A stretch of 37,521 nt of DNA from a virus, in IMG/VR virus record IMGVR_UViG_3300027897_000005, positions 1 to 37,521 of that record. The stretch is one strand, 5' to 3'. Of the stretch, positions 1 through 5,842 are shown piece by piece. Under the pieces are notes generated by a model that saw nothing but the letters and a program-made list of their open reading frames with translations, had not been told where the DNA came from and did no database searches. The position numbers were made by a program, and so were the translations under genes. The first letter of the stretch is position 1, and every line of letters starts with the position of its first letter.

Positions 1-99
1 CCAGGAACAATACAAAGATATGGATTTCACACTCGAACAAAGGATGCTTATGCTTTCATCCTTTGGACAATACAAGGAAGGTTTTTCATGGTTTGCGGG
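1..99. repeat. Terminal redundancy, left copy (contig is circular)
   Basis: These 99 bases are identical to the last 99 bases of the window. A coding frame continues through the joint without interruption. This is what an assembler leaves at the ends of a circular molecule, so the true length is about 37,422 bp. A real phage terminal repeat of exactly 99 bp cannot be excluded, but its position inside a partition gene makes that unlikely. Confidence 0.95.
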
Positions 100-616
100 A
101 GATATTATTCTTTTTTTTGAAAAGAAGATTTATGCCGGAGAAATTGAAGGAATTAAATCATTAAGTCAGTTTTTCGATATGAATGAACAAATAATTGGAA
201 TGTCAAGAACGAGCTTTTTCGACTCAAAAAATGTAAGAGAGAGATTTCCTGATTTTGATGAGTACCTTGATATTGGTATTGCAAAAGCCCGACATTTACT
301 ATCAATAGGAGAAGATGAAACATTTACAAAAATAGCAAAAGAAGTTGCAAAAAAAAATTTTACAGTTGATAAAGTTAAGGAAATGGTAGATGAATATAAA
401 TTTCAAAAACAAAGCGAAAAGGAAGAATTTAAAAACAAGGAAAACAAAAAAGCACAAAAAAAATATACTTATGATATTACCGAAAAAGGCGATAGTATCG
501 TTCTAACAGCAAAAAATTTTGATAAAATGTTATTACATAGGGCTTTAAATAAATACGAGCAAGCAATTAAAAACTATATCCGTAGTGAAGCTGATAAAAA
601 CCCGCAAGAGACATAA
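2..616 (+). CDS. parB: ParB-like partition partner, C-terminal part (gene spans the circular joint)
   Basis: This is the 3' part of a 247-residue protein that starts at 37295 and runs over the circular joint; the first ATG inside the window (base 20) is residue 50, not the start. The gene overlaps parA by four bases (ATGA). Residues about 136-172 resemble the helix-rich core of ParB proteins: a KARHLLSI stretch followed by TVDKVKEMV, like the 'HARALL ... SVRETEELV' pattern of the family. The C-terminal third is very Lys/Glu rich. No N-terminal ParB nucleotide-binding motif is visible, so it is a ParB-like centromere-binding protein by position and partial similarity only. It would bind the nearby palindrome and activate ParA for segregation. 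Confidence 0.7.
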   Translation, partial: QEQYKDMDFTLEQRMLMLSSFGQYKEGFSWFAGDIILFFEKKIYAGEIEGIKSLSQFFDMNEQIIGMSRTSFFDSKNVRERFPDFDEYLDIGIAKARHLLSIGEDETFTKIAKEVAKKNFTVDKVKEMVDEYKFQKQSEKEEFKNKENKKAQKKYTYDITEKGDSIVLTAKNFDKMLLHRALNKYEQAIKNYIRSEADKNPQET

Positions 617-624
617 AAAAAGTG

Positions 625-666
625 TTGACATTATTAATATAATTAATATTATTGTTTTTATTAATA
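625..666 (+). promoter_or_regulatory. Promoter with three ATTAATA repeats (putative RHH operator)
   Basis: A TTGACA box (625-630) is followed after 16 bases by TATTAT (647-652). ATTAATA occurs at 633, 642 and 660, that is at spacings of 9 and 18, over the core promoter. It lies between the parB-like gene and a small ribbon-helix-helix gene, so autoregulation by that protein is the natural guess. Seen: boxes and repeats. Inferred: operator role. Confidence 0.6.
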
Positions 667-689
667 ATTAAATAATCAAGGTGAATACT

Positions 690-863
690 ATGAATACTCA
701 AACTATGATAAAAGAAAAAGCTATAACCCAAACTTTCTCTTTTGATAAAGAAAAAAAGGTTTTATTGCTAAAATTAAAAGATAAAGCTAAAAACAACAGG
801 CGAACGCTATCTGAAGAATTATGCGTCTGGCTTGAAAATTCTTCAGAGAATGTTCAGGCTTAA
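690..863 (+). CDS. Small ribbon-helix-helix-like regulator (57 aa)
   Basis: A basic 57-residue protein with a short beta-like segment (TQTFSF) followed by two predicted helices (KVLLLKLKDKAK and RTLSEELCVWLEN), the layout of Arc/MetJ/CopG-type DNA-binding proteins. I chose ATG 690 because AAGGTG sits six bases upstream; the in-frame GTG at 681 has no ribosome site. It follows a promoter carrying three ATTAATA repeats and is two bases upstream of a GIY-YIG gene that itself ends in an RHH-like region. Its likely role is repression of its own operon or of plasmid maintenance genes; it could instead be an antitoxin or accessory partition protein. Confidence 0.6.
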   Translation: MNTQTMIKEKAITQTFSFDKEKKVLLLKLKDKAKNNRRTLSEELCVWLENSSENVQA

Positions 864-865
864 TT

Positions 866-1351
866 ATGATTTATATCTATCAAATAAAAAACAGAATCAA
901 TAATAAAGTTTATATTGGTCAGACTGTTAATTTAGAAAGTAGAATTGTAAGTCATTTTTATATGTTAAAAAATGTTGATGGAAGATACACTAATAATAAG
1001 CTATATACTGAAATGAGAAATTTTGATATAAATAATTTTGATTGTAAAATTTTAGATTTTTCTAACAATCAGCAAGATGCAAATACGAAAGAAAGATATT
1101 GGATAAATTTTTATGAAACTATAAACAAAGGTTTAAATTCAAGAAAAGGTGGAAGAAATTTTTTACCAAAACAAAATAAAAGTGCTTCTGATTTAGTTTT
1201 AATAACAATTATATTTTCTAAAGAACAAAAAGAGTATCTTGATAATTGTGTTAAAGAAACTGGAATAAATAGGTCTGAATTTTTTCGCAGATTTATAGAT
1301 TCAGAAATTGAAAATAAGAAAAAAGAACAAGGAATTAAAATGGCAATGTAA
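866..1351 (+). CDS. GIY-YIG nuclease domain fused to ribbon-helix-helix tail
   Basis: Residues 1-95 form a GIY-YIG domain: YIYQIKN at 3-9, VYIGQT at 15-20, Arg26, His30, catalytic Glu candidate at 76 (KERYW) and Asn91. Residues about 109-145 (LVLITIIFSKEQ, then two helices ending RSEFFRRFID) look like an RHH DNA-binding unit. GIY-YIG homing enzymes typically carry NUMOD or HTH binding modules, so this tail is unusual. The upstream gene is a free RHH-like protein two bases away, suggesting co-transcription. It may be a free-standing homing endonuclease or a nuclease addressed to specific operators. There is no intron nearby to mark it as intron-encoded. Confidence 0.8.
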   Translation: MIYIYQIKNRINNKVYIGQTVNLESRIVSHFYMLKNVDGRYTNNKLYTEMRNFDINNFDCKILDFSNNQQDANTKERYWINFYETINKGLNSRKGGRNFLPKQNKSASDLVLITIIFSKEQKEYLDNCVKETGINRSEFFRRFIDSEIENKKKEQGIKMAM

Positions 1352-1432
1352 AATAAAAAGCCCACTGCTTGAACAGTGGGCTTTGCGAAAATCTTGGTGA
1401 TTGGAACGTCACCCTAAGTCTATTTCATAACT
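1350..1432 (-). ncRNA. Short minus-strand RNA before the candidate initiator gene (putative antisense copy-control RNA)
   Basis: The minus strand carries TTGACA (1468-1463), an 18-base spacer and TATATT (1444-1439), with a start expected near 1432. About 80 bases later is an 11-bp hairpin (1357-1384) whose minus-strand 3' side runs into a T-rich tail (TTTTTATTTT). Between them lies a second small hairpin, GGTGA...TCACC. No reading frame of note is present. The RNA is exactly complementary to the region that would be the leader of the plus-strand gene at 1541, the arrangement of countertranscribed RNAs that limit plasmid initiator synthesis. Promoter and terminator are seen; function is inferred. 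Confidence 0.65.
1357..1384 (-). terminator. Rho-independent terminator of the minus-strand RNA
   Basis: Arms 1357-1367 and 1374-1384 are perfect 11-bp complements with a 6-base loop. On the minus strand the hairpin is followed by a T-rich run; on the plus strand only TTT then GCG follows, so plus-strand termination should be weak and read-through from the GIY-YIG gene into the gene at 1541 is possible. Confidence 0.8.
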
Positions 1433-1438
1433 GAATAG

Positions 1439-1468
1439 AATATACTCAGGATGACTTCCTATTGTCAA
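1439..1468 (-). promoter_or_regulatory. Promoter of the minus-strand RNA
   Basis: Read on the minus strand: TTGACA, 18 bases, TATATT. The -35 is consensus and the -10 differs from TATAAT at one position. The spacer contains a short AGGA/TCCT inverted repeat. Confidence 0.65.
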
Positions 1469-1515
1469 CTATTTTTTGAGGTTGAGGATGGAAAAGTCAA
1501 AAAAAATGTTTGACC

Positions 1516-1538
1516 TCCCACCTGCTTTAATGGTGGGA
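1516..1538 (+). promoter_or_regulatory. Hairpin over the ribosome site of the candidate initiator
   Basis: TCCCACC (1516-1522) and GGTGGGA (1532-1538) pair around a 9-base loop. The 3' arm ends two bases before the TTG at 1541 and is the only G-rich element available as ribosome site, so the hairpin could hide it. The 3' arm of the upstream hairpin (CAGTGGG, 1374-1380) can also pair with CCCACCTG here with one bulge, giving two mutually exclusive folds. Confidence 0.5.
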
Positions 1539-1540
1539 AC

Positions 1541-2410
1541 TTGTATCTGTTAAAATACAATAAGGCATTAGTGCAAAACCTATTTAAAACATCAAGGGAA
1601 TCCGTCTTGATGTATCGCTATTATTTGATAATTCAAAAACATTTTTATTTGAAATCCGGCAAATTTACAATTGATAAGCTTATGGATTTATTGTATGAGC
1701 ATTATGGAGATCGTACATTACATCATAAACCAGGCAATAACCGAAGCAACACCCGAAAGAAATTATTTAATCGATTGAAAAATTGTCATTTATTCAAATA
1801 TATCAAATATGATAATACCTTTAGAATAGTATCAGCTAAAAAATTGATGGATGCACGCTATACGCTCAAGCGTCCGGTTTTGGATGCAGACTTGAAATCC
1901 GAGCAAATATTTATTGATATAATGATTGGTGTGATCCTTGATGGCAATAACTTCAAATCATACGAAAACACAGCCAAGCAGACCGGATACACCGAAAGGC
2001 GTATTCAACAAGCGGTTAAGCGCAATAACGAGTCAGGCCGTTTCTATAAAATTAACAACTTCATTATAGATATATCAGATCCTCTCAGCAGGGATGCCGT
2101 AGAAGCTCATAGACGCATCCTATTATATAATCATGGCATTAGAACACCTGAGCCTGTTTTTATGGCCTACAAAGGGCAGAGAGCCTATTATTTAGCCTTA
2201 TATGCAGCCAATTCTTATTATCATAGCGATAGTGCGGGTACTAAAGGTCAGCGCTATTCAAAAAAGCTAACGAGAATTAAGCCAGTATCAGAAATATCTT
2301 CACATCATTTTAAAACATCCGCACGCCTTTGGGGATTTACGAACAAATATTCATACCTGGACTATTTATTCGACCATGAAACTAAGGGGAGTTTGTATAA
2401 TGTTGCTTAA
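1541..2410 (+). CDS. Candidate plasmid replication initiator (helix-turn-helix protein, 289 aa)
   Basis: I do not recognise the family with confidence. The protein is basic and Tyr-rich. A first region (about residues 20-100) looks like a winged-helix fold with many aromatic and basic residues; a second (about 135-175, SYENTAKQTGYTERRIQQAV then RFYKINNFII) reads as a helix-turn-helix plus wing. Two winged-helix units are the plan of many iteron-type Rep proteins, and the gene sits next to the partition module with an antisense RNA in its leader. The start is uncertain: TTG 1541 abuts the leader hairpin, while ATG 1610 has AAGGGA ten bases upstream and would give 266 residues. It could instead be a transcription regulator. 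Confidence 0.5.
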   Translation: MYLLKYNKALVQNLFKTSRESVLMYRYYLIIQKHFYLKSGKFTIDKLMDLLYEHYGDRTLHHKPGNNRSNTRKKLFNRLKNCHLFKYIKYDNTFRIVSAKKLMDARYTLKRPVLDADLKSEQIFIDIMIGVILDGNNFKSYENTAKQTGYTERRIQQAVKRNNESGRFYKINNFIIDISDPLSRDAVEAHRRILLYNHGIRTPEPVFMAYKGQRAYYLALYAANSYYHSDSAGTKGQRYSKKLTRIKPVSEISSHHFKTSARLWGFTNKYSYLDYLFDHETKGSLYNVA

Positions 2411-2515
2411 TACAAGACTTAGTATTATTGTTCGTGTTAAAGGTTTTTGGTCTTACCCTAATTAAGGCATTTAATATTTATTTTGTGCTTTACTTTTAGA
2501 AACTGTCAATATATT

Positions 2516-2594
2516 TAGGAGCGACTTTTGAATATAAAAAGGCATAATTGAAAAGGAGAAAAAATGAAAAAATTATTATTTGTGGTGGTATTAT
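2516..2594 (+). repeat. Duplicated leader, copy 1 (5' region plus signal-peptide start)
   Basis: This roughly 79-bp stretch matches 3028-3106 with only a few differences; both copies place the ATG 48 bases in and encode the same first residues (MKKLLFV). It starts at TAGGAGCGACTTTTGAAT. Confidence 0.9.
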
Positions 2595-3013
2595 TCTTTA
2601 TAGCCAGTTTTAATCTTTTTGCACAACAGTATGATTTTGATAAGATTACATGGGGAATGAGTAAAAATCAAGTAATGACTATTTACCAGGCAGAAAAAAT
2701 ATATGTTAATGAAACGGATAGCGAAGTTTTGGAAATTGCCAATAAAAAAATAGGGAATAATATTTTTGTTGTAAGGTTTTACTTTGAAAATAATTTATTA
2801 AACAGTGTTACTCTAATTTTAGATCAAGTTAAACCTTCAATGTTTCCAATAAAATATTCTGAATTACAATTAAATTTAATTCAACGGTACGGACAGCCCA
2901 TACAGAATGATCATACAGGTTCAACATGGTTTACGTATCGTTCAAAAATAGAATTAGTAAGCTCGATGGGAATTGTTTTATTTTATACAAAAAAAGAAGC
3001 TCCTGCATTTTAA
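2564..3013 (+). CDS. Secreted protein of unknown function (149 aa)
   Basis: Residues 1-20 are a signal peptide (two Lys, a hydrophobic core, then LFAQQ as probable cleavage point), so the product is exported. The mature part begins YDFDKITWGMSKNQV, a pattern seen in small periplasmic proteins that start with an 'I.WG.S..qv' motif, and is otherwise unrecognised. AAGGAG lies close before the ATG. It and the next gene share a duplicated leader and lie between replication and regulatory genes, as cargo ('moron') genes do. It may alter the host surface during lysogeny; this is inference. Confidence 0.75.
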   Translation: MKKLLFVVVLFFIASFNLFAQQYDFDKITWGMSKNQVMTIYQAEKIYVNETDSEVLEIANKKIGNNIFVVRFYFENNLLNSVTLILDQVKPSMFPIKYSELQLNLIQRYGQPIQNDHTGSTWFTYRSKIELVSSMGIVLFYTKKEAPAF

Positions 3014-3027
3014 ACTATTAATATAGA

Positions 3028-3106
3028 TAGGAGCGACTTTTGAATAAAGAAAGGCATGATTGAAAAGGAGAAAAAATGAAAAAATTATTATTTGTAGCGG
3101 TATTAT
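3028..3106 (+). repeat. Duplicated leader, copy 2
   Basis: The second copy of the 2516-2594 leader lies 512 bases downstream. Identity covers the ribosome site and the first codons, then ends as the two signal peptides diverge. Confidence 0.9.
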
Positions 3107-3528
3107 TTATTTTTATTGGTTGTGACATTAGAGAAGTTGCACCGCCAGAAGAATATTCAAGAGTCATTGAAATCAAAATGAGTCAAAAAGAAATTTATTC
3201 CAATGTAATAAACTGGGCAACATCTAATTTTGTGGGCAGCAATCAACAGATAATTTTGAATGATAAAGAAAATGGAATCATTTCATTATCGGGATATATA
3301 TCTAATTTGTGGGGTGGAATGATTTATGGAAAATTTATTTTAAAAATTCAGATTAAAGATAATAAATACAGATTGATTATTGTTGGTTCAAACGCCTATA
3401 CAATAAGTTACGGACGTGAAGTTTTAACTTATTACAATGAAGACGCACTTGAAGCACAGAACCTTTATTTTGAAAATTTGTTTTCTCAGATAGAGAAATC
3501 AATCAATAATAAAAAATCAGACTGGTAG
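3076..3528 (+). CDS. Lipoprotein of unknown function (150 aa)
   Basis: Begins MKKLLFVAVLFIFIGC: a lipoprotein signal with Cys16 as the lipidated residue. The mature part contains IEIKMSQKEIYSNVINW and ENGIISLSGYI, reminiscent of DUF4468-like beta/alpha domains found in exported proteins of diderm bacteria; this is a weak resemblance. It shares its leader with the preceding secreted protein and is followed by a terminator, so the two probably form one small cargo unit. A superinfection-exclusion or envelope role is possible but unproven. Confidence 0.75.
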   Translation: MKKLLFVAVLFIFIGCDIREVAPPEEYSRVIEIKMSQKEIYSNVINWATSNFVGSNQQIILNDKENGIISLSGYISNLWGGMIYGKFILKIQIKDNKYRLIIVGSNAYTISYGREVLTYYNEDALEAQNLYFENLFSQIEKSINNKKSDW

Positions 3529-3541
3529 TTTTCATCGCTCC

Positions 3542-3568
3542 AATAGCCCTGTTCCCCACAGGGCTATT
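3542..3568 (+). terminator. Hairpin terminator after the lipoprotein gene
   Basis: AATAGCCCTGT (3542-3552) pairs perfectly with ACAGGGCTATT (3558-3568) over a 5-base loop, followed by a T-rich stretch (TTCATTATTTCATTTT). Confidence 0.8.
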
Positions 3569-3759
3569 TCATTATTTCATTTTGTCCTTGCTATATTGCC
3601 ATAAAAAATATTAGTATTTCGTTTTAATTTTCCATGTCGAGATAGAGTTTTTTGCTTCCCTTTCTAAACAATCACTTCAAAAATGACCATAAAACGAGAT
3701 CAATAAGGATTAAAAAATATCATGGAGGGTAAAAAATGACAACTTATTGAAAAAAACAA
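3569..3759 (+). promoter_or_regulatory. Leader of the PAS/LuxR-like gene with a four-codon upstream frame
   Basis: No long coding frame is present. The best ribosome site (GGAGGG, 3724-3729) serves an ATG at 3736 that reads MTTY and stops at 3750, nine bases before the regulator's ATG at 3760, which lacks a ribosome site of its own. Translation of the regulator may therefore depend on reinitiation. I see no clearly consensus promoter. Confidence 0.45.
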
Positions 3760-4494
3760 ATGAACGATAAAGAAAATAAAACTGATGATTTGCTTCCAAT
3801 AAAAAAAGAACCCGCTTCAGAAAAAAATAGTATAAATAAAGATTCACTTACCACAGACCAGCAAAAAGAAGCTCACCTTTTAGACGTTATCATCAAACTA
3901 ACATTACCTAATCCCGAAAATATCACCTGGTTTATTGTAGGCGATAATGGATCAATAGAAAGATTCAGCGGAGATGTTAAAAAAATATTCAACGAAACTG
4001 CCGAAACCATAAAAGGGAAAAATATATTTTCATTGATTCAACCGAATATTATCAATCCAATGATCGTAGGGCTGAACTTTCCTTATGTCACCACCAAAAC
4101 AAATTACGGCGGAGAAAAAATTTCTATTTCGGTTAAGACTTCACGGGTATATCCTTCCGGATACATGGTTGTCGTTGACAACGTCATCCACCAAAAAAAG
4201 GAGGGCGGTTTATTTGAGCTAAATAATTTGGATTTGGTTTTTGCTCAATTGAATAGTGATGAAGTGAAACTTTTGAAATTACTCGCAGAAAGGAAAAAAA
4301 ATTCAGAAATTGCCCTTATACTGGATATAGAAAAAAACGCCCTGTCACAAAGAAAAAGAAGATTAAATTATAAATTAAAGCTTCAAAAAACTGACACATT
4401 AGCCATTTTAACAAAAATGTGGATCGCCAATGCGCCACAAGGTTATAACGAGAAAAAAGTGACAGAAAGTGACAATGAAAATGACGAAAAATGA
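3760..4494 (+). CDS. PAS-like sensor with LuxR-type helix-turn-helix (244 aa)
   Basis: Residues 1-35 are a charged linker. Residues about 45-140 (NITWFIVGDNGSIERFSG ... GYMVVVDNV) have the pattern of a PAS domain. Residues about 160-225 (LNSDEVKLLKLLAERKKNSEIALILD ... SQRKRRLNYKLKL) match the LuxR/GerE HTH plan: an 'L...E...L.LLA.g.s..EIA..L' first half and a recognition helix rich in Arg/Lys. The C-terminus reads through the first TGACA repeats. It is likely a regulator that feeds a host signal into the lysogeny switch next to the divergent XRE repressor. PAS assignment is moderate, HTH stronger. Confidence 0.65.
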   Translation: MNDKENKTDDLLPIKKEPASEKNSINKDSLTTDQQKEAHLLDVIIKLTLPNPENITWFIVGDNGSIERFSGDVKKIFNETAETIKGKNIFSLIQPNIINPMIVGLNFPYVTTKTNYGGEKISISVKTSRVYPSGYMVVVDNVIHQKKEGGLFELNNLDLVFAQLNSDEVKLLKLLAERKKNSEIALILDIEKNALSQRKRRLNYKLKLQKTDTLAILTKMWIANAPQGYNEKKVTESDNENDEK

Positions 4495-4553
4495 CAACGG
4501 AAGTGACAAGAAAAGTGACAAAATGAGTCACTTCGTTGTCACTTTCTGTCACT
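4458..4553. repeat. TGACA repeat cluster with inverted copies (candidate origin, operator or terminator)
   Basis: TGACA or TGACG occurs in direct orientation at 4460, 4470, 4482, 4492, 4504 and 4516 (spacing 10, 10-12 thereafter) and in inverted form at 4527-4531, 4538-4542 and 4548-4552. The first two copies with flanks (4458-4475) form an 18-bp perfect inverted repeat with 4536-4553, and other arms can pair as well. A T-run follows at 4554. Helical phasing suggests cooperative protein binding, as in iterons; the terminal hairpin plus T-run also suits transcription termination of the gene it overlaps. Confidence 0.7.
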
Positions 4554-4684
4554 CTTTTTTTTGTTAAAAAATGAAAAAACAATTGCTATTAATTTTAAAA
4601 AAAATAAATACCGTCTGGGTGGGATGTTTTTAAAAAAAAAGATATGGATGTCTTTTAAAAAAACAACAACGGAAGGTAAAAACA
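4554..4684. other. AT-rich spacer with A-tracts
   Basis: Apart from one doubtful small frame downstream, no gene is supported here. The stretch is strongly A/T with runs of T and A, including two similar units beginning GGATG followed by T-then-A tracts at 4622 and 4646 (24 bases apart). Next to the TGACA cluster this resembles an unwinding region, but no DnaA box was recognised. Confidence 0.4.
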
Positions 4685-4957
4685 ATGAGGAAGCACAAAC
4701 ATCAGGCAGGGAATAAATTTATAAGATGTATAAGAAAATTCATTCCCTGTTTATTTTGCACAAGCAACAAGAAAAAAACAATCAGAAAAAATGAAGAAAA
4801 TGAAGAAAAAATAATTAAATTTATGACTATACTAGTGACAAAACATGTTGAATTATACCTTGTAGCTCATTCAATATCTCCATCCGTTTCTGTCGAGGCA
4901 AATTGTTTATCAGTTGAAGCAACACAATTTGCTCTTGATAAACACCTGGCGGAATGA
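4685..4957 (+). CDS. Doubtful small basic protein (90 aa) overlapping the repressor gene
   Basis: It has a fair ribosome site (GGAAGG, eight bases before ATG) and a very basic Cys-containing first half (CIRKFIPCLFC), but its last 131 bases are antisense to the XRE repressor. I see no known domain. It may be a real small gene or a chance frame. Confidence 0.25.
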   Translation: MRKHKHQAGNKFIRCIRKFIPCLFCTSNKKKTIRKNEENEEKIIKFMTILVTKHVELYLVAHSISPSVSVEANCLSVEATQFALDKHLAE

Positions 4958-5201
4958 GTTTAGTTTTATCATCGTCATCTCTCATGAAGAAGGAAAACAA
5001 AGGAACTTCTAAATAATTTAAAACAGTTTCAATAAAAACTAAATCTGGTTTTGCATTATTGATATTGTTGTTGAATGTGCTTTTTGCGATTTTTAAATCC
5101 TCTGCAATTTGCTTTTGTTGAATTTTTTTTGCTTTGATGACTGTTCTCAACTTTTTATTCCAATCCGTTTCTTTTTTCCAACTTTTTTTTTCTTCTGCCA
5201 T
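4827..5201 (-). CDS. XRE-family repressor (probable lysogeny regulator, 124 aa)
   Basis: Residues about 15-75 form an XRE/Cro-CI helix-turn-helix: KLRTVIKAKKIQQKQIAEDL, then IAKSTFNNNINNAKPDLVFIETVLNYL split over the recognition and following helices, with the QKQIA/AKSTF spacing typical of the family. The C-terminal part (IPPGVYQEQIVLLQLINNLP ...) resembles the short tail of regulators lacking a LexA-like protease domain. The start ATG at 5201 has AAGGA seven bases upstream; GTG 5207 is too close to it. It is transcribed away from the replication operon and faces heptad operators, the classical place for the repressor keeping lytic genes off. Confidence 0.8.
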   Translation of the reverse strand: MAEEKKSWKKETDWNKKLRTVIKAKKIQQKQIAEDLKIAKSTFNNNINNAKPDLVFIETVLNYLEVPLFSFFMRDDDDKTKLIPPGVYQEQIVLLQLINNLPRQKRMEILNELQGIIQHVLSLV

Positions 5202-5296
5202 TTTCACATCCTTTTGCTCAATTTTTTATAATTTAAAAAATAATTATATATCTAATCGTCAATTAAAACAACAAAAAATCGGGATTTTTCACAAAT

Positions 5297-5377
5297 AATA
5301 TTCAATATTCAATATTCAATATTATGGTTTTTTAAAGGGAGAAAAAAAAATTCAAAATATTGAATATTTACTTGACA
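5297..5377 (+). promoter_or_regulatory. Heptad operator array and promoter of the early region
   Basis: AATATTC is repeated in tandem at 5297, 5304 and 5311, with a fourth near-copy (AATATTA) at 5318. Two inverted units (5356-5368, AATATT then GAATATT) sit just before a TTGACA box (5372-5377). The matching -10 is unclear: nothing good at 17 bases, TATTAT only at 5402. The layout suits cooperative binding by the XRE repressor or by the RHH protein at 5437. Confidence 0.6.
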
Positions 5378-5436
5378 TATTATTTAATAAATGGGAATGT
5401 GTATTATATTTAAAACATTCAAAAACAGGAAAGAAA

Positions 5437-5613
5437 ATGAAAAAATATAAATCAAATATAACGGTTAGCCTGGAATTAGAGAATATATCCAGACTCGATA
5501 ATGAATGCGTAAATTTAAAAAAAACAAGGGCTGGCTTGCTAAATATAATTTTAGAGAATCATTTTCAAAAAAAAAATAAATCCGAAAACCAGATGAAAAA
5601 AGTAAAAATTTAG
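5437..5613 (+). CDS. Ribbon-helix-helix regulator (58 aa)
   Basis: A 58-residue protein with the beta strand SNITVSLE, helix ENISRLDNECVNL, turn and helix TRAGLLNIILENHF, a good match to the CopG/Arc layout. AGGAAAG lies before the ATG. It is the first gene after the AATATTC heptads and may bind them, as the RHH omega protein of Gram-positive plasmids binds heptad repeats; alternatively it acts as a Cro-like switch protein opposite the XRE repressor. Confidence 0.75.
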   Translation: MKKYKSNITVSLELENISRLDNECVNLKKTRAGLLNIILENHFQKKNKSENQMKKVKI

Positions 5614-5662
5614 TTCTTTGATTTAAAAATATTTTTTTAAAATTTAAGATTAAGGCAGACTA

Positions 5663-5839
5663 ATGAGATTTTTCGGACAAATTAAATCCGGTCAGGTTAC
5701 TATTTTCAAAATCTTTTGTGATTGTTGCGACAAGTTGGCTGAACCTGCGGAATTTTCAGATCGTATTTATTGCTCCAATTGCGAGAAAATTTTTCAGAAA
5801 GCAGTTAGTCCGGTAATTACAGAAAGACAGGTACATTGA
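5663..5839 (+). CDS. Small zinc-ribbon protein (58 aa)
   Basis: Two Cys pairs (CDCC around residue 19 and CSNC around 42) form a probable zinc ribbon. The gene lies three bases before the replisome organiser. The start ATG has a weak GGCAG upstream. Function unknown; similar Cys-pair mini-genes recur through this element. Confidence 0.6.
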   Translation: MRFFGQIKSGQVTIFKIFCDCCDKLAEPAEFSDRIYCSNCEKIFQKAVSPVITERQVH

Positions 5840-5842
5840 GAG

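Noticed and set aside
1-99. Phage direct terminal repeats
   Set aside because: The repeat is exactly 99 bases and falls inside a partition gene whose frame continues through it; an assembly overlap of a circle explains it better.
1357-1384. Plus-strand terminator after the GIY-YIG gene
   Set aside because: The hairpin is strong, but on the plus strand only TTT then GCG follows; the T-run is on the minus strand, where it ends the small RNA.
1541-2410. Transposase or integrase
   Set aside because: No DDE or tyrosine-recombinase residues are recognisable, and no terminal inverted repeats flank it.
5297-5324. Short CRISPR-like array
   Set aside because: Units are seven bases with no spacers; this is an operator-type tandem repeat.
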